From: Pseudomonadota bacterium
GTDB taxonomy: Bacteria; Pseudomonadota; Alphaproteobacteria; Sphingomonadales; Sphingomonadaceae
DNA length: 64,000 nt
Reading direction: 5' to 3'
Assembly: GCA_023391375.1 (NCBI GenBank)
Contig: JAEWBB010000024.1
Span: 1-64,000 of the forward strand
Shown: positions 26,588-35,660 of the stretch, piece by piece
Layout: the number at the start of each line of letters is the position of its first letter
How positions within the stretch are numbered: position 1 is the stretch's first letter
Position numbers and translations under genes: made by a program
The notes under the pieces: generated by a model
Database searches by the model: none
What the model was told of the DNA's origin: nothing
Seen by the model: only the letters and a program-made list of their open reading frames with translations

Positions 26588-26989
26588 CTATCGGCGGATA
26601 AGCGGCGCCGCGAAGCGATAGAATGAGGCGAATTCGTCGGCGGTCGCCCCGGTCGGCCGGTCGCGATGGATCAGTGACAGGAGATAGAAGGCCAGGGTGA
26701 GGTGCGGCCGCACGAAATAGGCGACGTCGCACATTCCCAGAAGGTCGGCGCCGAAGGCCGCATGATCCTCGTCCGGGAAGCCCGGTGCCTCGCGCCACGC
26801 CTCAAGCGCCTTCGCCAGCACTGATGGCGAGCTGGTCAGGACGATCTTCTGCCCGCCCGTAAGGCCATGAAAGGCTCCATCGCACCGCCGTCCCTTCCAC
26901 CGCAGGATCACGCGGTCAGTCCAGCTCAGCTCACGCGCGAAAAAGGCGAGGAGCCGATCGAGCTCCGGTCCGATCGGCTCCTCGTCCAT
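26588..26989 (-). CDS. Hypothetical protein
   Basis: A 133-residue frame lies 5 bases after the mmsA stop on the same strand and 34 bases before the lipoprotein gene. The predicted protein is mixed in charge, with R-W-K-G-R-R-C-D-G near residues 30-38, no signal peptide and one mildly hydrophobic segment (about 97-107). I recognise no domain. Codon usage looks like its neighbours (GC-rich third positions), and it fills the interval between two genes neatly, so I believe it is coding, but function is unknown. Confidence 0.6.
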   Translation of the reverse strand: MDEEPIGPELDRLLAFFARELSWTDRVILRWKGRRCDGAFHGLTGGQKIVLTSSPSVLAKALEAWREAPGFPDEDHAAFGADLLGMCDVAYFVRPHLTLAFYLLSLIHRDRPTGATADEFASFYRFAAPLIRR

Positions 26990-26994
26990 GTCGC

Positions 26995-28497
26995 TTACCC
27001 CATGGTCGGGATGATAAATGCGTTCTTGTGGTCGCCGTCGGCGGTGCCGTCGGGCCAGCGCTGGGTCACAACCTTGTTCTTGGTCCAGAAGCGCAGGCCT
27101 TCCTGGCCGTACTGGCCGATGTCGCCGAAGCCCGAGCGCTTCCAGCCGCCGAAGCTGTGGTAGCTGACCGGCACCGGGATCGGCACGTTGACTCCGACCA
27201 TGCCGACGTTGACGCGGTTGACGAATTCGCGCGCGGCGTGGCCGTTGCGGGTGAAGATGGCGACGCCGTTCCCATATTCATGTTCGCTCGGCAGGCGGAC
27301 CGCTTCTTCGAAGCTGTCGGCGCGGACGATCTGAAGCACGGGGCCGAAAATCTCTTCCTTGTACGACTGGAAGCTGGGCTTGACGTGGTCGAACAGGGTC
27401 GGGCCGACGAAGAAGCCCTTTTCATGGCCCTGGAGCACGAAGCCGCGGCCATCGACCACCAACTCGCCGCCTTCGTCGGCGCACATCTGGATGTACTGCT
27501 CGACCTTGTTCTTGTGCGCCTCGTTGACGACCGGGCCGTAGTGCGCCTCCGGATCGGTCGAGATGCCGACGTTCAGTTTCTCGATCGCCGGGACCAGCTT
27601 TTCGCGGAGCGCGGCGGCGGTGTCGTCGCCGACCGGCACGACCACGGGCAGCGCCATGCAGCGCTCGCCGGCCGAGCCGAAGGCCGCGCCGGTGAGGTCG
27701 GTCACGACCTGGTCGAGGTCGGCGTCGGGCAGGACGATGCCGTGGTTCTTGGCGCCGCCGAACGCCTGCACCCGCTTCCCGTTCGCGGTGCCGCGCGAAT
27801 AGATGTACTGGGCGATGTCGCTGGAGCCGACGAAGCTGATGCCGGCGATATCCTGATGGTCGAGGATCGCGTCGACCATTTCCTTGTCGCCGTGGACGAC
27901 GTTGAGGATGCCGTCGGGCAGGCCCGCTTCCTGCATCAGCTCGGCGAGACGCACCGGCACCGAGGGATCGCGCTCCGAGGGCTTAAGGATAAAGGCGTTG
28001 CCGCAGGCGATCGCCATCCCGAACATCCACATCGGGATCATCGCGGGGAAGTTGAACGGGGTGATGCCGGCGCCGATGCCGATCGGTGCGCGCATCGAAT
28101 AGACGTCGATGCCCGGGCCCGCGCCCTGGGTGTACTCGCCCTTCAGCGCCTGCGGGATGCCGCAGCAATATTCGATGACTTCGAGGCCGCGCTGCACGTC
28201 GCCCTTGGAATCGGCGATCACCTTACCGTGCTCGCTCGAGAGCATCTCGGCCAGCGCGTCCATGTTCTGCTCGATCAGTTCCTTGAACTTGAACATCACC
28301 CGGGCGCGGCGCTGCGGGTTGGTCGCGGCCCAGGCCGGCTGCGCGGCCTTGGCGGCCTCGATCGCCTTGTCGAGCGTCTTGATCGTGCCGAGGCCGACGC
28401 GGGCCTGCACTTCGCCGTGGCTCGGGTTCCAGATATCGCTCGAGCGCGGGGCATCTTCGTAGGAAGAGCCGTTGATGAAGTGCTGGACGGTGCGCAT
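26995..28497 (-). CDS. mmsA: CoA-acylating methylmalonate-semialdehyde dehydrogenase
   Basis: MmsA converts methylmalonate semialdehyde to propionyl-CoA, the last step of valine catabolism. The 500-residue protein has the aldehyde dehydrogenase fold with F-N-F-P-A-M-I-P-M-W, F-V-G-S-S-D-I-A and the catalytic Cys in S-A-G-E-R-C-M-A-L. The R-C-M-A and P-I-G-I-G-A-G-I-T-P-F-N-F-P pattern is specific to the MMSDH group. I chose the ATG at 28495-28497 (M-R-T-V-Q-H-F-I-N-G). It is the first gene of the minus-strand series that leads to mmsB. Confidence 0.96.
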   Translation of the reverse strand: MRTVQHFINGSSYEDAPRSSDIWNPSHGEVQARVGLGTIKTLDKAIEAAKAAQPAWAATNPQRRARVMFKFKELIEQNMDALAEMLSSEHGKVIADSKGDVQRGLEVIEYCCGIPQALKGEYTQGAGPGIDVYSMRAPIGIGAGITPFNFPAMIPMWMFGMAIACGNAFILKPSERDPSVPVRLAELMQEAGLPDGILNVVHGDKEMVDAILDHQDIAGISFVGSSDIAQYIYSRGTANGKRVQAFGGAKNHGIVLPDADLDQVVTDLTGAAFGSAGERCMALPVVVPVGDDTAAALREKLVPAIEKLNVGISTDPEAHYGPVVNEAHKNKVEQYIQMCADEGGELVVDGRGFVLQGHEKGFFVGPTLFDHVKPSFQSYKEEIFGPVLQIVRADSFEEAVRLPSEHEYGNGVAIFTRNGHAAREFVNRVNVGMVGVNVPIPVPVSYHSFGGWKRSGFGDIGQYGQEGLRFWTKNKVVTQRWPDGTADGDHKNAFIIPTMG

Positions 28498-28575
28498 GAC
28501 GAGTCTCCGAAACTGAAAAAGGCGGGTTCGGGCGCCCACCTAGCCAAGCCGGCCCGCGAAGGCTAGCGGCGGGAC

Positions 28576-29508
28576 GTGGCCGCGACCGCTTTCGATACCG
28601 ACCGCCCGACGGCCCAGCGCCCGTTGCTCGGGATGGGCCTCCGCCTCCTGACGGCGGTGCTGCTGAGCGGCATGTTCGCGCTGGTCAAGCTGGCCTCCCA
28701 GCGCGGCGTGCACATCGTCGAAAGCCTGTTCTGGCGGCAGGTCGGGTCGGCCAGCTGCGCGACGGCGTTCGTGCTCGTCGGCCCCGGCCTTGCCAGCCTC
28801 AGGACCAAGCGCGTCGGCGCCCACGTCGGGCGGATGGCGCTGGGCCTTGTCACCATGGCGCTCAACTTCCTCGGCATGGCGATGCTGCCGCTGGCCGAGG
28901 CGACGGCGATCTTCAATTCGGTGCCGATCTTCTCGACCCTGCTTGCCGCGCTGTGGCTGGGCGAGCCGACCGGCAAATGGCGCTGGGGCGCGGTGCTGGC
29001 AGGATTTCTCGGCGTCCTGATCGTCGCGCGGCCGGGCGGCGGCGAATTGCCGCTCGACGGGGTGGCGGTGTCGATCCTGGCCGCGCTGATGACGGCGTGG
29101 GTGACGATCGTCATCCGCCGCCTGTCCGCGACGGAGGCGGCCAGCACGACGGTCTTCTGGTTCGCCTTTTCCTCGCTGCTGCCGCTCGGCATCCTCATGC
29201 TGCGCTTCGGGCAGGCGCATGACGGACCGACGGTCCTGATCCTTGCCGGGATCGCGCTCACCGGCGGCCTTGCCCAGCTGACCCTGACCGGCGCGCTTCG
29301 GCTGGCCCCGGTCGCGCTGGTGATGCCGATGGACTACACCTCTCTGGTTTGGGCGGCGCTGCTCGGGCTGCTCGTCTTCGGCGATTGGCCGCATGCCGCG
29401 ACATGGGCCGGCGGCACGGTCATCATCCTGTCCGGCCTCACCATCCTGTGGCGCGAGCAACGGCTCCACCGCGCCCGCGCCGCCAGCGGCGAGGCGGACG
29501 CGGCCTAG
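28576..29508 (+). CDS. EamA/DMT family transporter
   Basis: The 310-residue protein has about ten hydrophobic segments arranged as two EamA repeats (about 20-150 and 160-295), with the P-L-A-E-A-T-A-I-F-N-S-V-P-I-F motif after the fourth segment typical of drug/metabolite transporters such as RhtA/YdcZ relatives. The substrate is unknown. The start is a GTG at 28576 following GGCGGGA; the next in-frame ATG is at residue 20. It is divergent from mmsA (78-base gap) and convergent with the M3 peptidase gene (3-base gap). Confidence 0.88.
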   Translation: MAATAFDTDRPTAQRPLLGMGLRLLTAVLLSGMFALVKLASQRGVHIVESLFWRQVGSASCATAFVLVGPGLASLRTKRVGAHVGRMALGLVTMALNFLGMAMLPLAEATAIFNSVPIFSTLLAALWLGEPTGKWRWGAVLAGFLGVLIVARPGGGELPLDGVAVSILAALMTAWVTIVIRRLSATEAASTTVFWFAFSSLLPLGILMLRFGQAHDGPTVLILAGIALTGGLAQLTLTGALRLAPVALVMPMDYTSLVWAALLGLLVFGDWPHAATWAGGTVIILSGLTILWREQRLHRARAASGEADAA

Positions 29509-29511
29509 TCC

Positions 29512-31515
29512 CTACTTGTCCTTTTCGATCTCTTCCTCGTGCGCCTCGACGTTCCAGTCGCGGCCGAGGAAGGCCTTGATCGATTCCGCCGCCGGGCGCG
29601 CGCCGCCGGGGGCCAGCACCTCGCGGCGATAGTCGGCCGCGGTTTTCTTGTTGCGCAGGCCCTCCTTCTGGAAACGGGTGAACAGGTCGTCCGAAATCGC
29701 CTTCGACCACTGGTAAGTGTAGTAGGCGGCGGCATAGCCGTTGAGATGGCCGAAGCTGTCCTGCATCTCGTTGTCGTCCGGCGTCGGGATCAGGCTGTAT
29801 TTCGCCGTGAACGCCCGCATCGCCTCGCCAAGGTTGGCGGGTGCCGGGCCGCTATGGAAACCGAGCGAGATGCTCGACAGCGACAATTGGCGCATCTCCA
29901 GCAGGCCGGCGTTGAAATAGCGCGCCTTGTTCATCTTCTCGACCAGGTCGCGCGGGATGACCTTGCCGTTCTCGTCGGTCGCGAAGCCGGCCAGCGTGTC
30001 ATAGTCGAACACCCAGTTTTCCAGCATCTGTGACGGCGCCTCGACGAAGTCCCATTCGATCCCGCCCTGCGCCGTCGACGCCCAGCGGGTGTGGCCGCCG
30101 AATTGCTGGTGCAGCACGTGGCCGAATTCGTGGAGGAAAGTGACGACGTCGTCGTGGGTCAGCAGGCCGGACGGCACATTGGCGACCAGCATCGCGGTGG
30201 GAATGCCCTGGCCGTTCTGGGTAGCCCGGATGCCACCGGCGTTGGCGTGCGTGTACTTGCCCTGGCGCGGATGCATGTCGAGGTAGAAGCGCCCAACGAC
30301 CTTGCCGTGATCGAGCATTTCATAGGCCTCGACGTCGCTGTTCCAGACCGGCGTGTCCCACTTGCGGAAGGTGACGTCGAACAGGTCGCTCGACAGCTTC
30401 AGGATGCCGTCGCGGACCTTGGGATAGGCGAAATATTTGCGCGCTTCCTGGCTATCGTAACCATAGTCGCGCTTCTGGACGATGCTGTCGGTGAACGCAT
30501 TGTCCCAAAGGTTCAGCTTCGTCGCCTTGGGGTCGACGGCCTTCAGCGCGGCGAGCTTGCGGGCATAGTCGCGCATGCCGACCGGACGGTCGATCGCGGC
30601 CAGCTGCTCGAGGAAGGTGCGCACCGTTTCCGGGTTGCGCGCCATGCGGTCGGACAGGCTGAGCGAGGCGTAATCCTTCTTGCCCAGCAGCGCGGCCAGT
30701 TCCTGGCGCTTGTTGAAGATGACCTTCAGGTTGGCGTCGTTGGCCGGATAGGCGCGGCGGTTGAACGCCGTCGACATGCGCTGCCTGAGTGGCGCGCTTT
30801 TCGCGTAGGTAAGGACGGGAATATAGTCGGTGTAATCGGTCTTGAGCGTCACCTTGCCGTCGGCGCCGGGCTTGTGCGCGTCGATAAAGTCCTGGGGCAG
30901 GCCCTCCAGTTCGGCGACCGTCGCGGCCACCATCGTCTTGTCGTCGGCGATCGCCTTGTTGAACGCGATGCCGGCCTTCGAAATCTCTTCGTTGAGGGCC
31001 TGCACCTTGGCCCGGCCGGCGGCGTCGAGCGAGACGCCGGCCTGCTCGGCCTGGATCTTGTACCGGGCCATCAACCAACGGGTTTCGGGATCGGCCTTGG
31101 CCATGTCGACCGCCACCATCCGGTCGTAGAGCGGGCGCGAGAGGCTGAACCGGCTCGATTCCGCGCTCAACTTTTCAAGGCAGGTGTTGGCAGCGGTGTT
31201 GGCCGCTTCCTCGGTAATCACCTCGGCATAGAGGCTCATGTCGCCGTAGGCGCCGGACAGGACCACCCCGTAATCGTCGTAGGCCTGGATCACGGTGTCG
31301 ATCGACGCCGGGCGCTTGTCGGCCTCCATCGCGGTACGCAAGCGGGTGAGCTCGCCCAGCCAGCGGTTGCACTTGGCATCGATCATCGCCGCGGTTTGCG
31401 GGCGGCCGTCGAACAGGCCCGCAAAGGCGACGGCGCTGCCCGCCGTGGGCGCGGGCGCGGCGGGAGCGGCCGAGGCGACAGTTGCGAGAAGGACGGTGAC
31501 GAACGTACGGCGCAT
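29512..31515 (-). CDS. M3 family metallopeptidase (peptidyl-dipeptidase Dcp-like), exported
   Basis: The 667-residue protein has an Ala-rich signal peptide (first about 20 residues) and the M3 zinc motif H-E-F-G-H in the context F-L-H-E-F-G-H-V-L-H. It ends in an M3-type region with S-F-G-H-L-N-G-Y-A-A-A-Y-Y-T-Y-Q-W-S. It should cleave short peptides in the periplasm. I chose the ATG at 31513-31515, which follows GGGGGAG by 7 bases and opens the signal peptide; the longer frame to 31608 lacks one. It is divergent from rnr with a 104-base gap. Confidence 0.9.
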   Translation of the reverse strand: MRRTFVTVLLATVASAAPAAPAPTAGSAVAFAGLFDGRPQTAAMIDAKCNRWLGELTRLRTAMEADKRPASIDTVIQAYDDYGVVLSGAYGDMSLYAEVITEEAANTAANTCLEKLSAESSRFSLSRPLYDRMVAVDMAKADPETRWLMARYKIQAEQAGVSLDAAGRAKVQALNEEISKAGIAFNKAIADDKTMVAATVAELEGLPQDFIDAHKPGADGKVTLKTDYTDYIPVLTYAKSAPLRQRMSTAFNRRAYPANDANLKVIFNKRQELAALLGKKDYASLSLSDRMARNPETVRTFLEQLAAIDRPVGMRDYARKLAALKAVDPKATKLNLWDNAFTDSIVQKRDYGYDSQEARKYFAYPKVRDGILKLSSDLFDVTFRKWDTPVWNSDVEAYEMLDHGKVVGRFYLDMHPRQGKYTHANAGGIRATQNGQGIPTAMLVANVPSGLLTHDDVVTFLHEFGHVLHQQFGGHTRWASTAQGGIEWDFVEAPSQMLENWVFDYDTLAGFATDENGKVIPRDLVEKMNKARYFNAGLLEMRQLSLSSISLGFHSGPAPANLGEAMRAFTAKYSLIPTPDDNEMQDSFGHLNGYAAAYYTYQWSKAISDDLFTRFQKEGLRNKKTAADYRREVLAPGGARPAAESIKAFLGRDWNVEAHEEEIEKDK

Positions 31516-31619
31516 GGGCGCGACTCCCCCTTGAAATACGGATGTGACGCTAGGGTCGGCGGGTGGGGAGGGCAACTGGTGCTTGCCCAAATGCCGCGGC
31601 GGCCCCACCTAAGGGGTCA

Positions 31620-33908
31620 ATGCAAAAACATATCAAAGCTAAACCCGGCCTACCGACGGCCAAGCAAATCCTCGAATTCATCGAAAGCTCCCACCAGCCC
31701 GCCGGCAAGCGCGAAATCGCGCGGGCATTCGGCCTCAAGGGCAACGAAAAAATCGCGCTCAAGGCGCTGCTCAAGGACATGGCCGATGAAGGCCTGATCG
31801 ACAGCGCTCCCGGCCGCGCCTTCCACAAAATGGGGGGTGTGCCCAAGGTCACCGTCCTGCGGGTCGTCTCGACCGACGACGGGCAGGTGCTAACCCAGCC
31901 CGAACAATGGCACGCCGACGCGCCGCCGCCGCGCATCCGCATTCTCGACCAGGGCAAGGGCAAGGGCCGCGGCGCGCTCGCCGTCGGCGACCGCGTCCTC
32001 GCCCGGACCGAAGAGCGCGGCAACGGCCACGTCGCGCATGTCATGAAGAAGCTGCAACGTTCGGCCGAACTGGTGCTGGGCGTCGTGCGCAAGGAGGGCG
32101 ACAAGCATTTCCTCACGCCGGTCGACAAGCGCGAGCGGCGGGAATGGATCATCTCCGACCTGAAGGACGCGCAGGTCGGCGACCTCGTGCTGGCCGAGCC
32201 GGCCGGGCGGCCGCCGCGCCAGTCGGTGCGGGTCGACGCCATCCTGGGCGATCCGTTCGCCCCGCGCAGCTTCAGCCTGATCGCAATCCACAAGCACGGC
32301 CTTCGCGACACCTTCCGCCAGGAAGCGGTGGCGGAGGCGAAAAAGGTCGCGGAGCTGTCGCTCGACGGCCGCGAAGACCTCACCCATTTGCCCATCGTGG
32401 CGATCGATCCCGAAGACGCCCGCGACCATGACGACGCCATCTGGGCGGCACCGCGAGAGGACGGCGACGGCTGGGACGCGATCGTCGCCATTGCCGACGT
32501 CAGCTATTACGTCCGTCCGAACAGCGAGCTCGACAGGGAAGCCCGGGCGCGCGGCAATAGCGTGTACTTCCCCGACCGCGTGGTGCCGATGTTGCCCCAT
32601 GAACTGTCGAGCGGAATCTGTTCGCTCAAGGAAGGCGAACCTCGCGCGGCGATGGCCTGCCACCTTCATGTCGGCAAGGACGGTGCGCTCAAGAGCTGGC
32701 GTTTCAGCCGGGCCAAGATCCAGGTCGCGGCGAACATTGCCTACGAAGACGCGCAGGCCGCCTACGACGCGGCGACCGCCGACAAGGTCGAGGTTGCGTC
32801 GTCGCCCTGTTCGATGCCCGAAATCGAAGGGCGCGTGCCGGCCGAACTGGTGGAGAGTGTTCTCAAGCCGCTGTGGGCCTGCTGGCGGGCGCTATTGAAG
32901 GCACGCGAAAAGCGCGAACCGCTGGAGCTCGACCTGCCCGAACGGCGCGTGGTGCTCGACGAGAAGGGGCGCATCATGTCGATCGCCGCGCGCGAGCGGC
33001 TCGACGCCCACCGGCTGGTCGAGGATTACATGATCGCCGCCAACGTCGCGGCGGCCAAGGCGTTGGAAAAGAAGAAGGCGCCGGTCATGTACCGCGTCCA
33101 CGAAGGGCCAAGCCGCGAGAAGCTGGCGACGCTCAAGGACTATCTTGGCACTTACGACGTCGAGTTCGCCCTCGGCCAGGTGGTCAAGCCGTCGACCTTC
33201 AACCGGATCATCGAGCGGGTCGGCGCCGACCATCCCTCGCGGCCCGAAATCATGGAGCAGCTGCTCCGTACCCAGATGCAAGCGCGCTATTCGCCGGAGA
33301 CTCTGGGCCATTTCGGCCTCGGGCTCGGTGCTTACGCGCACTTCACCTCGCCGATCCGCCGCTATGCCGACCTGATGGTTCATCGCGCGCTGGTCAGTGC
33401 CTACCGGCTGGGCGAGGGTGGATTGCCGGGCGACGACGCGACCCGCTTCGCCGAAATCGGCGAGCAGATCTCGATGTTGGAACGGCGCGCGATGGAGGCC
33501 GAGCGCGAAACGGTCGACCGCTACGTCGCGGCCTTCCTCGCCGACAAGGTCGGGCAGATCCTCCAGTGCCGCATCACCGGCGTCCAGCCGTTCGGTTTCT
33601 TCGCCACCGTGCTCGACCTGGGCGGCGACGGATTGGTCCCCGCATCGATCCTCGGCAACGAATATTTCCGCTACGACGAAAAGGCGCAGGCGCTGGTCGG
33701 CGAGCAGAGCGGCGAGACCTTCGCGATGGGCCAGAAGCTGGAGCTGAAACTGGCGGAGGCGGTGCCTGCTTCGGGGGCGCTGCGCTTCGAACTGCCGGAG
33801 GGCAAGTTCGCCGGGCCGCCGCGCCAGCGCGGCGACCGCACTCGCAAGGTTACGACCCAGAGGCGCGGCCGCCCGGCCAACATCCGCCACCAAGGCAAGC
33901 GGCGCTAG
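31620..33908 (+). CDS. rnr: Ribonuclease R
   Basis: RNase R is a 3'-5' processive exoribonuclease that degrades structured RNA. The 762-residue protein has an N-terminal winged-helix region (about 1-65), cold-shock domains and the RNB catalytic domain. The catalytic domain has D-P-E-D-A-R-D-H-D-D-A-I with the metal-binding aspartates and H-F-T-S-P-I-R-R-Y-A-D-L. A C-terminal S1 domain and a short basic tail close the protein. The ATG at 31620-31622 follows AAGGGG; earlier in-frame codons are unlikely. Confidence 0.97.
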   Translation: MQKHIKAKPGLPTAKQILEFIESSHQPAGKREIARAFGLKGNEKIALKALLKDMADEGLIDSAPGRAFHKMGGVPKVTVLRVVSTDDGQVLTQPEQWHADAPPPRIRILDQGKGKGRGALAVGDRVLARTEERGNGHVAHVMKKLQRSAELVLGVVRKEGDKHFLTPVDKRERREWIISDLKDAQVGDLVLAEPAGRPPRQSVRVDAILGDPFAPRSFSLIAIHKHGLRDTFRQEAVAEAKKVAELSLDGREDLTHLPIVAIDPEDARDHDDAIWAAPREDGDGWDAIVAIADVSYYVRPNSELDREARARGNSVYFPDRVVPMLPHELSSGICSLKEGEPRAAMACHLHVGKDGALKSWRFSRAKIQVAANIAYEDAQAAYDAATADKVEVASSPCSMPEIEGRVPAELVESVLKPLWACWRALLKAREKREPLELDLPERRVVLDEKGRIMSIAARERLDAHRLVEDYMIAANVAAAKALEKKKAPVMYRVHEGPSREKLATLKDYLGTYDVEFALGQVVKPSTFNRIIERVGADHPSRPEIMEQLLRTQMQARYSPETLGHFGLGLGAYAHFTSPIRRYADLMVHRALVSAYRLGEGGLPGDDATRFAEIGEQISMLERRAMEAERETVDRYVAAFLADKVGQILQCRITGVQPFGFFATVLDLGGDGLVPASILGNEYFRYDEKAQALVGEQSGETFAMGQKLELKLAEAVPASGALRFELPEGKFAGPPRQRGDRTRKVTTQRRGRPANIRHQGKRR

Positions 33909-33959
33909 CGCAATCGCCTAACTTGGGTTAATTCGCGCCGGACGATTTGGGGGCAAATC

Positions 33960-34817
33960 ATGACGGCATCGAAAGCCGCGCGCTGGACGGCGCGCATCCT
34001 GTTGGCGTTGGGGATTTTGGCACTGGTGGCGGTGGCCGCGGTTTACGCGCTGTCGCAGCGTGCGCTGGGCGAGGGAAGCGAACTTCCCGCACCGCGGCTC
34101 GCTACACCGACCGCGGCGCAACTTGCCGACGCGCCGCGCCAATTGCACGTTCTCGGCTGCCTTGGTTGTCACGGGGAAGGCCTCAAAGGCTCGAAGTTCT
34201 TCGACGATCCCAAGCTGGCGGTCCTGTGGGCGCCGAACCTCACGCGGATCGCCGCCAAGGCCGACGACGCCACGCTCGACCGCGCCATCCGGCGCGGTGT
34301 GGGCGTCGACGGACGGGCACTGATCATCATGCCCAGCGAAGGCTATCAGTACCTCACCGATCAGGAAGCGGCTGCGCTGATTACCGCCATCCGCGCTTAC
34401 CCCGCGTCGGGGAAGGAGACGCCCGCTCGTTCGATCGGCCCGATCGGGCGGATCGGCCTCGTCGCTGGACGCTTCCGCACCCAGCCCGACCTGGCGGCCG
34501 AATTTGCGCGCAGGCCACTGCCGGACTTCGGACCGGCGACCGCTCTTGGCCGGCACATGACCGCGACCAAGTGCGTCGAATGCCACGGCATCAACCTCAA
34601 AGGGCAGGAGCTGGAGCCGGGCGTGGTATCGGCCGACCTGTCAATCGCTGGCGCCTACGACCTCGCCCAGTTCAAGACGCTGATGCGCGAGGGCAAGGCG
34701 CCTTCGGGCAAGGACATCGGCCTGATGGGCGAGGTCGCGCGCGGCGATTTCAAACATATGACCGACGAGGAACTGGCGTCGCTTCACGCCTATCTCGTTG
34801 CACATGCCAACCGCTAG
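33960..34817 (+). CDS. Membrane-anchored dihaem cytochrome c
   Basis: The 285-residue protein has one N-terminal membrane segment (about 11-31) and two class-I cytochrome domains with haem motifs C67-L-G-C-H71 and C205-V-E-C-H209. Each is followed by a candidate Met ligand in M-P-S-E-G-Y and in the G-L-M-G-E region. It resembles the cytochrome c subunits of periplasmic dehydrogenase systems (alcohol/aldehyde or sugar dehydrogenase electron acceptors). No dehydrogenase is adjacent, so its partner is unknown. It lies 51 bases after rnr and ends 34 bases before the FMN reductase gene. Confidence 0.88.
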   Translation: MTASKAARWTARILLALGILALVAVAAVYALSQRALGEGSELPAPRLATPTAAQLADAPRQLHVLGCLGCHGEGLKGSKFFDDPKLAVLWAPNLTRIAAKADDATLDRAIRRGVGVDGRALIIMPSEGYQYLTDQEAAALITAIRAYPASGKETPARSIGPIGRIGLVAGRFRTQPDLAAEFARRPLPDFGPATALGRHMTATKCVECHGINLKGQELEPGVVSADLSIAGAYDLAQFKTLMREGKAPSGKDIGLMGEVARGDFKHMTDEELASLHAYLVAHANR

Positions 34818-34851
34818 GCAACCAAGCGAGCCGACAGGCATTGGAGAGGTC

Positions 34852-35448
34852 ATGACAAACCACAAGATCGCCATCGTCTGCGGCTCGCTTCGCGAGGGGA
34901 GCATCAATCGAAAGGTCGCCCGCTCGCTCTGCGCGCTGCACGACCGGCTCGACTGCGACATCGTCGAAATCGGCGACCTGCCGCTCTACAACCCGGACCT
35001 CGACGGCGCCGAGGCGCCCGCCGCGTGGAAAGCGTTCCGCGAGCGTGTCGGCGGTGCAGACGGCGTCCTGTTCGTCACGCCCGAATACAACCGGTCGATG
35101 CCGGGCGCGCTGAAGAACGCGATCGACGTCGGCTCTCGGCCCTACGGCAAGAGCGTGTTTTCGCGGAAGCCCGCGGCGGTGATCACCGCTTCGCCGGGTG
35201 CGATCGGCGGGGCACTGGCGAACCATGCGCTGCGCCAGTGCTGCGTCTTCCTCGACATGCCGGTGATGCAACAGCCCGAGGCCTACCTCGGCCACGTCAA
35301 CGACGACAGCTTTGGCGAGGACGGGCTCTTGAAGGACGGGCCGCTGAAGGAACTGGTGCAGAAGCTGGCCGACGCGTTCGGCGACTGGTGCGACGTCATC
35401 ATCGGCGGCCGCGAGAAGCTTCTTCCGGACGCCGCCCGACAAGCATAA
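34852..35448 (+). CDS. NADPH-dependent FMN reductase (ChrR/YieF-like)
   Basis: The 198-residue flavodoxin-like protein shows G-S-L-R-E-G-S-I-N-R-K (phosphate loop for FMN) near residues 11-21 and P-E-Y-N-R-S-M-P-G-A-L-K-N-A-I-D near 78-93, the signatures of the ChrR/YieF/AzoR group. These reduce quinones, chromate or azo compounds by two-electron transfer. The ATG at 34852-34854 follows GGAGAGGT. It shares orientation with the cytochrome c and the DUF1508 genes. Confidence 0.93.
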   Translation: MTNHKIAIVCGSLREGSINRKVARSLCALHDRLDCDIVEIGDLPLYNPDLDGAEAPAAWKAFRERVGGADGVLFVTPEYNRSMPGALKNAIDVGSRPYGKSVFSRKPAAVITASPGAIGGALANHALRQCCVFLDMPVMQQPEAYLGHVNDDSFGEDGLLKDGPLKELVQKLADAFGDWCDVIIGGREKLLPDAARQA

Positions 35449-35483
35449 TCTCTCCGCCTCGACTCGACAGGCGGGAGGTTCCG

Positions 35484-35660
35484 ATGGCCCACAAGTTCGT
35501 GATCAAGAAGTCGTCGAACGGCGAGTATATCGCCAGCTTCGAATATAATGGCGAGAAGGTGTTCTGGACCGAGACCTACAAGTCGAAGGCCAGCGCCCAG
35601 AACGCGATCGATTCGATCAAAAAGAATGGCCCGATGGCCGAGGTCCACGACGCGACCTAG
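35484..35660 (+). CDS. DUF1508 (YegP-like) small protein
   Basis: This 58-residue protein begins M-A-H-K-F-V-I-K-K-S and has a single DUF1508 repeat (G-E-Y-I-A-S-F-E-Y-N-G-E-K-V-F-W-T-E, then S-K-A-S-A-Q-N-A-I-D-S-I-K-K-N). E. coli YegP has two such repeats; one-repeat versions are common. Function is unknown. The ATG follows GGGAGG. Its end overlaps the kynureninase pseudogene end by 4 bases on the opposite strand. Confidence 0.85.
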   Translation: MAHKFVIKKSSNGEYIASFEYNGEKVFWTETYKSKASAQNAIDSIKKNGPMAEVHDAT

